Shown: positions 17,801-24,909, counted from the first letter of the stretch. The stretch: DNA of 33,711 bases from an uncultured bacterium (GCA_903912525.1 CAIWHK010000030.1:1-33711); one strand, 5' to 3'. Notes: generated by a model not told the origin, from the letters alone. Numbers and translations are program-made.

Positions 17801-17980
17801 GGCGATGCCGTCGGCAAGGCGTTCGGTGAAGAACACACGCCCACCGGACTGTTCGCGCGTGTCGACGGCGGTCAGCCAGGCGTTCTCGGCAGCAGGAAAA
17901 TCCTGGCCGGCGAGCGCTCGCTCGGCGGCAGCCAGGGATTGCCAGTAGTTCAGGCCGGGGCGCGGATCGTTGTTCTCCAT
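11879..17980 (-). CDS. Giant protein of unknown family with a degenerate P-loop/helicase-like C-terminal part
   Basis: An uninterrupted frame of 2033 residues; no family recognised. The start is unusually certain: an in-frame TGA lies five codons upstream of the ATG with no start codon between, although no good ribosome binding site is visible. There is no signal peptide or clear membrane segment. Residues 1-300 are helix-rich and TPR-like; 300-1500 is mixed alpha/beta with many W residues. From about 1590 the pattern resembles a decayed nucleotide-binding or superfamily-1 helicase module: GTLGSGRH (1598-1605) where Walker A GxxGxGKT is expected, VVVMCEVQRF (E1684) where DExQ would be, and RLIMTVDP (D1710) resembling the helicase segment with GDP. 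The Walker lysine is lost, so ATPase activity is unlikely. It follows the S8 protease gene by 51 bases on the same strand and is probably cotranscribed. An intact ORF of this length argues for a real, constrained gene. Confidence 0.85.
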   Translation of the reverse strand: MENNDPRPGLNYWQSLAAAERALAGQDFPAAENAWLTAVDTREQSGGRVFFTERLADGIARLWQRGAVRPGRWERHAGLFRERFMAAAEKIVREGVRVAELRPEDDAERNQPILEKALFLVARSRVFSEEPASAVPLLKGLFRTASRTGRPFDLNLVRHDIPLSEEDRLWMARKGGELLESFVEQGVLRLGSPESQEWAQVFLQLLQPRYFGSAGRMEEERCWLEAITADRLLGRASASVELYRAFLQVCPGPAPRASEARVRLLELLGNTDRVHFPVPRYDEALGAMQSAGLEQGSELAPRFERAIERIEYRRPEGGPLPEHNLAWASVAVEADGRVAAVFWWGDQPRDLAFWRPGEAAAAIDAFLAPCAGRIIAADELVAQAIGLSWEHDPAPWPAVDILTAVLESRLPGAGAERGALVRIALGETQPWRTGWDPSLGHPLLEPPRRSSLGDAWPQGPAAGAVLGGLLWLAVRSRMHAADPALRAGVAAMARRGDQVSRFLYAFVGLGDDAGRAMDETFEAWTLPVLWTRPDPYGWSLTVARAAAPEAGPDELAAAPELGRSDLAIVATGNAPAVIAAWGEGRQKWRVVLDRFERLEALGRVAGGVVGPITLIPASGAVHDLDAALSLLEDLLGRRGPGRDALLPLMHWTRLVETHNGDLLDFREVRPRPDGAVPLYDRYAVLVADLPREEPSLDGAGRTWAAQFSQRVRKAGLVAGSVDHLGADAARLDALWGVFEGSDASWVFLDSAAVHWDLLRRDDIQIRGLHALLHTRGGRHLSLLTGAVWLRSELEEILGTWLSVFGAPYCAALADARPPRLRLADRGAVPDARLLLAESMAGQAAWTERVAELEGQVTVVVPDDGESGSFWSQVEAGLVAAAGPRWRFLGATQAAGPGQGGPLVVPALMSLQGGGIPMAAGDERQEWLDADAERRTYLGWRVRLCALEVAARLAGPWSGVDIMDTRWWRLLRSRAAGHDTAGHATAEPGGWSGARAAALSADTACRTFDLPGFAPNDQDTALGRFLPVARQWAGTGAATIAANELLRSGDAGMPAGVNLLVGDLDPVWSAVAARTRLAWEQGELDHWVLLVSDQCPPDAASLVAAGGVDGLSAWGGDGPADFPSPVVRVTPADFGDPALRAFLAAHPPRTVVATGLYEWLPARDREAQESALALRALLDARAHGVILQTVSMPTPWIRFVERVCGARLMGHGAAGGGLIDGTADDDFHAGRPPVEFGPGVGAADRAEAVIRRFQGLLARLRPVMIERAGRGDGAEHEPTPPPGRQLLPLDWLAAMGGLAAADVEQGAGLLRWVARLAGDPLSAASVRAPGARRATDSHALMLPRRQVEVLRRLEQLGGALTTILPHWLENAPIGGLTWIDQEHPPVRIATEDLAAVDTLLVMVGAGAFGDVGLTYACPRGLLYSTRRLVGISRPAAEVLSSLQDGLAIFAARLDEVLSVAVPTADGLLVQTGVSELQAEERHFLALGSALGYWRWLGPACPGAMHLVDLLSLADSPTVRAGEDGWQLLGALVAGRFAAARLAAGDEEPDGHAGATPGPKRTFRTMIKGGDGGQNLEAVVARVADVAGLSADQHFLVLRGTLGSGRHEALVRGLELAHREAADPGELTIYCPDPGTAAFISRECLQRGFRGPLDVRVPARGSSPDPGRPGGAEGADPSGAVVVMCEVQRFEPETRYRIAQLGRGRRLIMTVDPAAALEPWEHLFLTTPRADDIVDLALQRRLAKRPWAEVGQLVSTDRDPGQSRRRDKGLVLAEYAANLDQCVARIVTARDTEEIGPVLRVVAALPADLEYIAASLQDRGWLAASEPRLDWLLLPGPRELLAAVADALAAEGLAPARHGLLAASAAGGGADLTTAGGPAPALLPRFVEPALRASCRQWQQAWPLTALPDIASFAAAAAVSPWGQVVFAQPEARERIEAVLAAWGRAAPADLLEQPLWQAWWILTLADLGEQPLGGARPLAILAEAARTGGAYQPAGVYMCQGTEEARRHYEVLGRLTDQALILYQVRSPLPGDAN

Positions 17981-18031
17981 GCGCGAAAGATATCACGCAG
18001 TTCGCGGCGCGCCCACCAGCAAAAGCAACGC

Positions 18032-21000
18032 TCAGCGCACGATCGTCAGGCGGGTCGCCGCCCCCGCGGCACCCGCCTTCGCGCGCACCAGGTAGGTCCC
18101 TCCCGGCAGCGGCCGGCCGTCCCCGTCGCGCCCGTCCCAGGCCGCTTCCTGCCCGCCATCCGCCGGCCCGGGAAAACGGGCGACGCAGCGGCCGGCGAGG
18201 TCGTAGACGCTGAATTCGGCCGGCCCGGACGCCGCGGCCGACAGGCGGAACCGGAAACTGCCGGAGCCGGGATTCGGCTGCACCGAGAGCAGCCCGGCCG
18301 ACACGGCCACCGTCGGCGCCGCGGCCGCCGCGTAGCGCAGCGGATAGGCGCCCGAGTTGCGGCCGTCCCCGCGCGCACCCGCCCACAGCGGCGACGAGGC
18401 ATAGAGGTCCGCCAGCGGCGTCACTGTCACCAACCGGTCCTGTGCGTCCAGGCGCAGCAGCACATCGTCGTTGACGCGGGCCAGCACGGCGCCGACCGCG
18501 GTCAGCGGCGCGGCCGCCTGTCCCCCGGGCAGCGTTGCCCGTCGCACGGCCAACGCATCCTCGTCGCCCGTGTCGGTGAACCACGCCGTCGTCGAGCCGG
18601 GGATCGACGTCAAGCCATAGAGCAGCTCGTACCACGACAGGTGGACGAGCGTCGCCGGGTCCGTTCCCCAGCCGCCGCGATGGTTCCAGGCCAGGGTTGG
18701 CCCGAACAGGCGGGATGTCAGGCTGATCTCGCCGAGGTCGCTCGTGGCGTGCACCTGGAGCCCCGGCAGCGCGCGCGAACCCACATTGCCGCCCAACCCG
18801 ACCCAGGCCTCGGCCAGTTCCCAGGCCGCCGCCTGCCCGGTCTGCCCGTTGGTCGCCAGTCCCGTCACGCTCACGCGCAGTTCGCCGGTGTCGGGTCGGC
18901 CGCAGGCCGCTGCCGAGGACACGGCCAGCCAGCCGCCGCCGGCGGGTGACGGCGCCGCCGTGCCGTCACCGGGGCCGGGCGTGCCGTCGCCGTCCAGCAC
19001 CCGGAACACCAGGGCGCCTCCCGGGCCGGAGAGCACGGGGATGACGACTTCATGGTTGCCGTCGCGATCGAGGTCACACAGTACCGGCGCGGCCGCCGGG
19101 GTCCCGCCCAGGTCGCGTGGCCACCCCGGCAGGGTGGACAGCGCCTGGCCGTCCAGCGCCGTGACACGGCCGTCGGCGAAGGCGACGACAATCGCCTCGG
19201 CGCCCCCCGTGTTGAGCGTCCCGACGGCCGGAGCCAGCGGATCGAGGTGGCCCAGCCCCGCCGACGCCATGAGGACCGGTCCCTGCCGCCAGGCATACGC
19301 GTTGCCGACGGCATCGACCACCAGCACGCGACGCTGCCCGGCGCCGGTCACGTAGCCGACCGGCGTCGTCAGGGCGCGGTTCAGCGCCAGGTTCACCGTC
19401 TGCAACGCACCGGCGGCATTGAAGAAGTACACGCTTCCGTAGGCGGAGCTGACGACGATCTCGTCGCTCGCCACGCCGTCGAGGTCCCAGAGCAGGGGCT
19501 GGTTCAACCCGCCCTGCGCCGAAGCATGCGGGAAGACGAACACGGGCCAGCCGGCGCGGTGGGCACCGTCGGCCCCGAGCACGTTCACCGAGCGCGCCAC
19601 CGGATCGGCCACCACCAGGGACGGCACGACAAACGAAGGACCGCTGAACCCGGCGAGCGTGCCGCTGTTCGGCTGGCCGGTCACCGCGCCGGGCAGCTGT
19701 CGCCAGCCGCCCTGCTGCGGCCACGACCAGGCTTCGCGCACGCGCAGCACGACCGCGCCGTTGCCGGCCAGCCGCTTGGCGGCCAGCAGGCGCCAGCTGT
19801 CGGGACCGGCGGTCACGTAGGTGAACTCCGAAACGCCGGCGCCCCCCTGGTTGATGCGGACAACTGCGGATCCGGTCGGGTCGGCGTCGAGGTCGCGCGG
19901 ATCACCGACGACGAGCTCAAGGTCGACTCCCGGTGCCGGCAGGACCTCGACCAGGTACCGCACACCCGGCTGCAGGTCCAGGCGACGCGCCACGACGGGC
20001 TGCCTTGCGCCGGCCAGCAGCGAATCGGTCTGGTCGATGCCCGGGCGCAGCGGCACCAGCAGCGCCTGCGCGGCCGCATCCACGCGCAGCAGGCCCCAGC
20101 CCCGGTCGGCGCGCGGCGCGGTCCCGGTCGGCAGCGCCACCGTCGCGGCGCCGTCGGCCGTCTCGGCGGCAAACACTGGAGCGGCCGTCAGTTTCAGGAC
20201 GGCGATGCGCGTGCGAACGGACGCCGACGTCGGCGGCAGGTGCACCGCCTGCTCGCCCAGCGCCTCGTCCAGCAGGTGCAGGGCACCGGCCGCGTGCGCC
20301 GCGGCCAGGCTCGTGCCCCAACGCCCGCTGTAGGTGTCGTCCGGCTCGTTGTCCACGCATTCGATGCGCCCGGCGGCCGCCAGCATCCCGCCGCCGGGGG
20401 CCACGAGGTCGGGCTTTGCCGTTATCGCTCCCCCGCGCCCGCTGAACGCGGCCACGGCGCCGGCATCGTTCACGGCGCCGACCGTCAGGACGCCGGGCAG
20501 CCGCGCAGGCCAACCGGGCGCTCCATCGGTCCCGTAGTTGCCCATCGCCGCGACGGGCGTCATCCCGACATCGGCGAGTTCGGCGACAGCGGCGGCAACG
20601 CCGGCGTCGGCATCCCAGTTGACGGCCATCAGGACCGGGCCGATGCGCAGCGCCTCGCGCTGGTCGAGCAGCCACGAACAGGCCGCCAGGAAGTCACCGG
20701 CCCACGCATGCCAGACGAGGTCGAAGTCGTAGAACTTCACGACAACCAGGCGCGCACCCGGCGCCACGCCCGGATACGACGACGAGACGATGCCGCGCCC
20801 GGCGGCGACCGATGCAAGGGAAGTGCCGTGGCTGTGGTAGTCCCAGGGCCCGGCGGCGGCCGGAAAATCGTCGGTCACATCGCGCCAGCCGACAACCTTG
20901 TAGCCCGAAAAAAGCGGCCAGCCGTTTGTTCCCGGATACCAGTCGGTGGCATCGCCGACGGTGGGCGGCGGGCCGTCGATGTTGTCGTCGGTGGGATCGC

Positions 21001-21697
21001 CGAGGTCGTTATGCGCGGTGTCGCAGCCGGAATCGAGGATGGCCAGCGAGAACGAGCCGTCGTCACCCAGCCGCCAGGCGCCGGTCTCCACGCGCATGAC
21101 GCCGATCGCGCGGCGGCTCACGTCGAGCGCCGGGACGCCGTCCCGGTCGAGCAGCAGCCGGCCAGGCGGCGGCGCGTCCAGCAGCGCGCCCAAACCGGCC
21201 TGGTCAACGTCCAGCACGGCGACGCCGCCGAACCTCGACGTGGCGAACAGCGGACGGCAGGTGCCGACGCCCGCCGCCTTGGCGATGGAGCGATCACGCG
21301 CTGCAGCGCCGGCGCCGAGGCAGAGCACGCGCAGGCGACCGGAAGCCCACGGTCCGGTCGCTTCCGCCGCCTTCAGGTCGGCCCGCTCGACGCCCGACGC
21401 AAGCGGCCCGGCCGCATCGCCGGATGCCGCCGCAGCGGCTCGCGCAGCGTCGGCTGTCGCCACCGCCAGGCCGCGCAGGTCGTCCCACGTGCGCTCGCCG
21501 CGATGCCACTGCGCCAGCGCGTCCTCGATCCCGTCGCCGTCGGCATCGGCAATGCCGTCGGACGCACCCGGAAGCCCGGCGCCGCGCGCCGCGCCGGCCG
21601 CCACGATCAGCGCGACGAGCAGCAGAACAACGGCCGGCGCCAGGCGCGCGCGTCGGCGACGCTGCAGGTCCACGGTGGCGGGAAGCGGCAGGGACAT
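18032..21697 (-). CDS. Secreted subtilisin-like (S8) serine protease with beta-propeller-like region and C-terminal sorting domain
   Basis: Extracellular or cell-surface serine peptidase of 1221 residues. Order: signal peptide or anchor after RRRRAR (about 12-40); a calcium-binding DADGDGIED segment (thrombospondin type 3-like, about 47-60); an S8 domain with catalytic D222 (ILDSG), H290 (HSHGTS) and S463 (GTSLAA); a region of FG-GAP/propeller-like repeats (DLDGVASDE, DLDRDGNHE; about 700-1030); and a C-terminal module with VQPNPGSGSF, VYDLAGR, WDGRDGDGRPLPGGTYLVR typical of FlgD-Ig/type IX secretion sorting domains. All triad residues are present. The ATG at 21697 has GGGAG seven bases upstream; the frame stays open further but that part is antisense to yraN. 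The giant gene follows after 51 bases. Substrate unknown. Confidence 0.92.
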   Translation of the reverse strand: MSLPLPATVDLQRRRRARLAPAVVLLLVALIVAAGAARGAGLPGASDGIADADGDGIEDALAQWHRGERTWDDLRGLAVATADAARAAAAASGDAAGPLASGVERADLKAAEATGPWASGRLRVLCLGAGAAARDRSIAKAAGVGTCRPLFATSRFGGVAVLDVDQAGLGALLDAPPPGRLLLDRDGVPALDVSRRAIGVMRVETGAWRLGDDGSFSLAILDSGCDTAHNDLGDPTDDNIDGPPPTVGDATDWYPGTNGWPLFSGYKVVGWRDVTDDFPAAAGPWDYHSHGTSLASVAAGRGIVSSSYPGVAPGARLVVVKFYDFDLVWHAWAGDFLAACSWLLDQREALRIGPVLMAVNWDADAGVAAAVAELADVGMTPVAAMGNYGTDGAPGWPARLPGVLTVGAVNDAGAVAAFSGRGGAITAKPDLVAPGGGMLAAAGRIECVDNEPDDTYSGRWGTSLAAAHAAGALHLLDEALGEQAVHLPPTSASVRTRIAVLKLTAAPVFAAETADGAATVALPTGTAPRADRGWGLLRVDAAAQALLVPLRPGIDQTDSLLAGARQPVVARRLDLQPGVRYLVEVLPAPGVDLELVVGDPRDLDADPTGSAVVRINQGGAGVSEFTYVTAGPDSWRLLAAKRLAGNGAVVLRVREAWSWPQQGGWRQLPGAVTGQPNSGTLAGFSGPSFVVPSLVVADPVARSVNVLGADGAHRAGWPVFVFPHASAQGGLNQPLLWDLDGVASDEIVVSSAYGSVYFFNAAGALQTVNLALNRALTTPVGYVTGAGQRRVLVVDAVGNAYAWRQGPVLMASAGLGHLDPLAPAVGTLNTGGAEAIVVAFADGRVTALDGQALSTLPGWPRDLGGTPAAAPVLCDLDRDGNHEVVIPVLSGPGGALVFRVLDGDGTPGPGDGTAAPSPAGGGWLAVSSAAACGRPDTGELRVSVTGLATNGQTGQAAAWELAEAWVGLGGNVGSRALPGLQVHATSDLGEISLTSRLFGPTLAWNHRGGWGTDPATLVHLSWYELLYGLTSIPGSTTAWFTDTGDEDALAVRRATLPGGQAAAPLTAVGAVLARVNDDVLLRLDAQDRLVTVTPLADLYASSPLWAGARGDGRNSGAYPLRYAAAAAPTVAVSAGLLSVQPNPGSGSFRFRLSAAASGPAEFSVYDLAGRCVARFPGPADGGQEAAWDGRDGDGRPLPGGTYLVRAKAGAAGAATRLTIVR

Positions 21698-21742
21698 CGT
21701 CAGGCTCCCGTGACGGCAAGGCGACAGTCGGCCAATGGCGTG

Positions 21743-21771
21743 AAGGTACGGACGCCCCGCGCGCGCGGCAA
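21743..21771 (-). promoter_or_regulatory. Candidate promoter of the protease/giant-protein unit
   Basis: On the minus strand TTGCCG (21771-21766), a 17-bp spacer and TACCTT (21748-21743) lie about 45 bases before the protease start. The -10 resembles the TACATT and TAACTT of the rRNA promoters in this window. The -35 is weak. Confidence 0.35.
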
Positions 21772-21797
21772 CGCAGGATCCCGAAAGCGCGCCCTCA

Positions 21798-22190
21798 TCA
21801 GAAAACACCCACCAGGTGCCGGATGTCCAGGCCGCCGCCCGGTCCCTGGTATTCGATCGCCACCACGTCGAAACGCAGTTCCTCCGGCGCGTCATGCCGG
21901 CAACCGCAGGCCGCGGCCCGCTCGGCCAGCCAGGCCGCGGCCGCCCGGCGCACGCGTCCGCGCTTGGCGCGGTCGACGAAGCACTCCGGCGGACCGGCCC
22001 CGCCCGCGCGCCGCGCCTTGACCTCGACGAAAGCCAACACGCTCCCGCGGCGCATGACCAGGTCGATCTCGCCCCCGGGCGCGCGAAAGCGGCGGTCCAG
22101 GCAATGGTAGCCGCCGGCCTCGAGGACGGCTTCAGCCAGGCGCTCGGCCCACAGGCCGCGCTCGCCGGCACCGGCCGGTAATCCATCCAT
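21798..22190 (-). CDS. yraN: YraN/UPF0102 family endonuclease-fold protein
   Basis: Small protein with a restriction-endonuclease-like fold and unclear cellular role, usually located beside rnhB. It has 130 residues, the family norm. Motifs are GERGLWAERLAEAVL (helix 1), then PGGEIDLV and VLAFVEVKARR, which supply the catalytic-type D...ExK triad, and FDVVAIE near the end. The ATG at 22190 was chosen because AGGGA precedes it and because it gives the normal length; an upstream ATG at 22331 would add 47 Arg-rich residues without family support. It is the last gene of the ffh-to-yraN cluster. Confidence 0.9.
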   Translation of the reverse strand: MDGLPAGAGERGLWAERLAEAVLEAGGYHCLDRRFRAPGGEIDLVMRRGSVLAFVEVKARRAGGAGPPECFVDRAKRGRVRRAAAAWLAERAAACGCRHDAPEELRFDVVAIEYQGPGGGLDIRHLVGVF

Positions 22191-22199
22191 GTCATACGT

Positions 22200-22353
22200 T
22201 CCCTGCCGGGAGGCGGTTGCCGACCAGAGCAAGCACGAGGCCCGGCGCGACCACCGGTGACGTAACGCCCGCCGCTGCGCCGCCGGCAATCGGGACAGCT
22301 CGCGGGCGCCCGAGCCGGCGATGTTTGTCATCGGGAACGGAACCCGGCAGGGA
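22200..22353. repeat. Spaced inverted repeat in the rnhB-yraN gap
   Basis: The 11-bp arms TCCCTGCCGGG (22200-22210) and its complement (22343-22353) flank 132 bases of gene-free sequence between the yraN start and the rnhB stop. A GC-rich background makes such repeats fairly likely by chance. I see no other content in this gap. Confidence 0.3.
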
Positions 22354-22379
22354 CACCGGATGAAGGGCGCGTCAACGCA

Positions 22380-23012
22380 CTAGAACAGGCGCCCCTGATC
22401 GCGGCTGGCCAGCGGTTCAAAAGAGAGGCGGTGCAGCGGGCAGGGACCGAGACGGTCAAGCGCGGCTTTGTGCGCGGCGGCACCGTAGCCTTTGTGGGAA
22501 GCGAATCCGTAGCCGGGGAGGCGGCGGTCCCAGGCGACCATGACGCGGTCGCGCAGCACCTTGGCGATGATGGAGGCCGCGGCCACGGCGGCGCTGGTAC
22601 CGTCACCACGCACCAGCGCCTCGGCCGGGAATTGCAGGGGGGGCAGTTGCGTGCCATCGACAAGGACCAGCCCCGGCGTGATGCCGAGGCTGTTCACCGA
22701 ACGGGCCATCGCCTGCAGCGTCGCGCGCAGGATGTCAGTGCGGTCGATCTCGGCCGCCGACACCGCGCACGCTTTCCAGGCCAGGGAGTGGGCCCGGATT
22801 TCGACATACAGCGCCTCGCGCCGCGCCGGCGACAGCTTCTTGCTGTCGTCCAGCCCGTCGGGCGCCCAGCCGTCCGGCAGCACCACGGCCGCAGCGACGA
22901 CGGGTCCGGCCCAGCAGCCGCGACCCGCCTCGTCGACACCCGCGAGCACGAGCCGGCCCTCCCGCGAGCGCTCGCGGTCGAAGCCCGCCAGCGCCCCCGG
23001 AACAGCCCGCAC
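22380..23012 (-). CDS. rnhB: Ribonuclease HII
   Basis: Cleaves the RNA strand of RNA-DNA hybrids and initiates removal of single ribonucleotides from DNA. The protein has 210 residues. GVDEAGRGCWAGP carries the first two acidic ligands (D27, E28), followed by DDSKKL, VDGT, and DGTSAAVAAASIIAKVLRD, and finally HKGYG...HRLSFEP. The frame opens with GTG (23012) six bases after rplS but without a good ribosome binding site. A second GTG at 22949, with GGGAGG eight bases upstream, would give 189 residues with the active-site motif almost at the N-terminus; either could be used. Position after rplS is the standard arrangement. Confidence 0.93.
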   Translation of the reverse strand: MRAVPGALAGFDRERSREGRLVLAGVDEAGRGCWAGPVVAAAVVLPDGWAPDGLDDSKKLSPARREALYVEIRAHSLAWKACAVSAAEIDRTDILRATLQAMARSVNSLGITPGLVLVDGTQLPPLQFPAEALVRGDGTSAAVAAASIIAKVLRDRVMVAWDRRLPGYGFASHKGYGAAAHKAALDRLGPCPLHRLSFEPLASRDQGRLF

Positions 23013-23018
23013 GCGGGA

Positions 23019-23363
23019 CTACCGGCGCGCTTCGCGGATCCGGGCGCTGCGGCCGGTGCGGCCACGCAGGTAGTACAGCTTGGCGCGGCGGATGCGGCCC
23101 TTCTTCTTGATCGAGATCGACTCGACGTTCGGCGACTGCACCGGGAAGACGCGCTCGACAGCAACGCCGCCGGACATCTTGCGCACGGTGAACGAGGCCT
23201 CGTTGCCGGCGTTCTGGCGCGCGATGACCGTGCCGATGAAGTTCTGCGTGCGGGTCTTGGCGCCCTCGACGATGCGCACGCCGACGTTCACGGTATCGCC
23301 GATCTCGAAGTTCGGCAGGTCGGTGCGCAGGTTTGCGGCCCGCATCTGGTCGATGATGTTCAT
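23019..23363 (-). CDS. rplS: Large ribosomal subunit protein bL19
   Basis: Structural protein of the 50S subunit at the 30S-50S interface. The 114-residue length and the ending [17 protein letters not shown] are diagnostic, as are [11 protein letters not shown] and the FIGTVIARQ region. The ATG is preceded by AGGAGGAAGAG, the best Shine-Dalgarno in this cluster. That strong site and the 180-base spacer before it suggest translation independent of trmD. Confidence 0.97.
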   Translation of the reverse strand: MNIIDQMRAANLRTDLPNFEIGDTVNVGVRIVEGAKTRTQNFIGTVIARQNAGNEASFTVRKMSGGVAVERVFPVQSPNVESISIKKKGRIRRAKLYYLRGRTGRSARIREARR

Positions 23364-23479
23364 CTCTTCCTCCTGTTGCGGACAGGTCGCTTCATGCGAC
23401 CGCCGCCTCTCGCAGACCCTCGCGGGCCCACGACACTTTCGGCAGGCGCCCCGCCGGGACGCCGCCTCGCCAAAGACAC

Positions 23480-23547
23480 ATCTTCAAGACACTTCGATCT
23501 TCAAGACACTTCGATCTTCAAGACACTACGATCTTCAAGACACTTCT
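23480..23547. repeat. Four tandem copies of a 17-bp sequence between trmD and rplS
   Basis: The unit ATCTTCAAGACACTTCG occurs four times head to tail (23480, 23497, 23514, 23531); copies 3 and 4 each carry one mismatch, and a partial copy (CAAAGACAC) precedes copy 1. Each unit includes the small inverted repeat TCTT-C-AAGA. Seventeen is not a multiple of three, and the array lies outside the genes, ending at the trmD stop. It is far less GC-rich than its surroundings. Possible binding-site array or mRNA spacer. Confidence 0.9.
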
Positions 23548-24319
23548 ATTTGCCGCGGCGCTTCGTGTCGTCCCTGTCCGAAGCCAGGTCCGGCCGTCGC
23601 TCCCACGTGCGTTCGCCAGCCTGTAGCCGGCGCCATTTCTCGATGTTCGCGTGGTGTCCCGACATCAGCACCTCGGGCACGCCCAGCCCCCGGTAAACCG
23701 GCGGCTTCGTGTACCAGGCGCAGTCGAGGCCGCCGTCGCGGTCGGTGGTGAAGCTGTCGTTCGCCGCCGAGTCCTCGTCGTGCAGCACGCCCGGCAAGCG
23801 CCGGACGATCGCGTCGACCACCACCAGAGCCGGCAACTCCCCGCCCGACAGGACGTAATCGCCGATGCTCACTTCGCGCGTGACGACCAGCTCGCGGGCG
23901 CGCTCATCAATGCCCTTGTACCGCCCGCAGACCAGGATCAGCTCGCCCTTGGCCTGCAGGTCCGCCAGCAGGTCGAGGGTCAGCTGCTCGCTGAACGTCT
24001 CGCCCTGCGGCGTCGTCAGGATGACGGTCGCGTCTTCGCGCCGCCTGACCTTCTCGACCGCCTCGACGACCGGCGGCGCCATCATGATCATGCCCGCCCC
24101 GCCGCCATACGCCGTGTCATCCACGGTGCGGTGCTTGTCCACGGCGAAGTCCCGGATGTCGGTGACCTCGTAGCGAACCTGCCCCTGACGTTCGGCGCGA
24201 CCCGGGATGCTGGTGGCCAGCACCGCGCGCACCATGTCCGGGAACAGCGTCAGGATGCGGATGACCGGCGCTGCGGCAGCGTCCGAGCCTTCCACGTCCT
24301 TCTCAACCCCGCTGGACAT
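23546..24319 (-). CDS. trmD: tRNA (guanine-37-N1)-methyltransferase
   Basis: Methylates G37 next to the anticodon using S-adenosylmethionine, which prevents +1 frameshifting. The 257-residue protein has the trefoil-knot SPOUT motifs YGGGAGMIM, LVCGRYKGIDERA and SIGDYVLSGGELPA, and the C-terminal helical domain with LMSGHHANIEKWR. Its N-terminus carries about 16 residues more than usual before ILTLFPDM. The ATG at 24319 has GGAAGGG upstream and overlaps the end of rimM by 17 bases. The stop abuts a 17-bp repeat array. Confidence 0.97.
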   Translation of the reverse strand: MSSGVEKDVEGSDAAAAPVIRILTLFPDMVRAVLATSIPGRAERQGQVRYEVTDIRDFAVDKHRTVDDTAYGGGAGMIMMAPPVVEAVEKVRRREDATVILTTPQGETFSEQLTLDLLADLQAKGELILVCGRYKGIDERARELVVTREVSIGDYVLSGGELPALVVVDAIVRRLPGVLHDEDSAANDSFTTDRDGGLDCAWYTKPPVYRGLGVPEVLMSGHHANIEKWRRLQAGERTWERRPDLASDRDDTKRRGK

Positions 24320-24908
24320 CGAGCAGCCCTTCCGGCGGATCGATCACCAGCTGACCCGTGAGCCCGTCGTCCGGCCTCAGGATCGGCGCCAGCGCCGGGA
24401 TCAGGATCTCATGAGGGCCATCAGGGATGACCAACATGAACTGGGCGCCGACGCGCCGCACTTCATCGACAGTACCGACCACGTCCCCGGCCCCTGTGGC
24501 AACCTCGCGCCCCAGCCACCGGAACGGCAGGCCGCCGTTCGGCTTCGGAAACGCCGGGTCGCCATAGCTGGCGGCCATGAAACCGAGCTCGCGTCCAATC
24601 ATCGACTCGGCGCCGTCACGCCCGCCGACATCCCGGAACGCCAGCCCCCAGCAACCGCCGCTCATGATGCGGTGCCGCTGGACCTGCGCCGGCGCGCCGT
24701 CGTTCCACACGAGGAACGGGCTGCCGAGCAGGGGCTCGTGGAAATCGAGCAGCGGGTAGAGCTTGAGCTCCCCGCGCAGACCGACCGCGCGAACGATCTC
24801 ACCGATGGCGACGAACCGGTTGGGATCGTCGCTCATGCTACCCGACTCGTTCATGCTACCCGACTCGTTCATGCTACCCGACCCGCTCATGCCACCCGAC
24901 CCGTTCAT
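24303..24908 (-). CDS. rimM: Ribosome maturation factor RimM
   Basis: Assists assembly of the 30S head, binding near S19. The core has IGEIVRAVGLRGELKLYP, the GRELGF segment and the PRC-barrel part (VGTVDEV, EILIPALAPIL). Five in-frame ATGs spaced exactly 18 bases (ending at 24908, 24890, 24872, 24854 and 24836) are created by a tandem repeat, so the start cannot be fixed. The first, one base after the khpA stop, gives 201 residues with an N-terminal Ser/Gly/Asn/Met-rich stretch; the last gives 177 residues, the family norm. None has a strong ribosome binding site; each repeat supplies GGGTAGC before its ATG. Confidence 0.92.
   Translation of the reverse strand: MNGSGGMSGSGSMNESGSMNESGSMSDDPNRFVAIGEIVRAVGLRGELKLYPLLDFHEPLLGSPFLVWNDGAPAQVQRHRIMSGGCWGLAFRDVGGRDGAESMIGRELGFMAASYGDPAFPKPNGGLPFRWLGREVATGAGDVVGTVDEVRRVGAQFMLVIPDGPHEILIPALAPILRPDDGLTGQLVIDPPEGLLDVQRG
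24837..24908. repeat. 18-bp tandem repeat at the khpA/rimM junction
   Basis: Four units read on the minus strand as ATG-A(A/G)C-G(A/G)G-TCG-GGT-(A/G)GC, encoding M(N/S)(E/G)SG(S/G). The fifth ATG opens the RimM core. The flanking khpA end (GAG-TAG-C-ATG) resembles the repeat's own TCGGGTAGCATG, so the array looks like serial duplication of the stop-start junction itself. Confidence 0.93.
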
Positions 24909-24909
24909 G

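Noticed and set aside
15644-18949. 1101-codon open frame on the plus strand
   Set aside because: It runs antisense to the giant gene and the S8 protease, has Arg/Ala/Gly/Pro-rich composition typical of GC shadows and no recognisable motif; the minus-strand proteins have coherent domains.
22191-22331. 47-residue N-terminal extension of YraN
   Set aside because: Arg-rich, not part of the family, and no ribosome binding site before the upstream ATG.
23480-23547. A CRISPR array
   Set aside because: The 17-bp units are directly adjacent with no unique spacers, and no cas genes are near.
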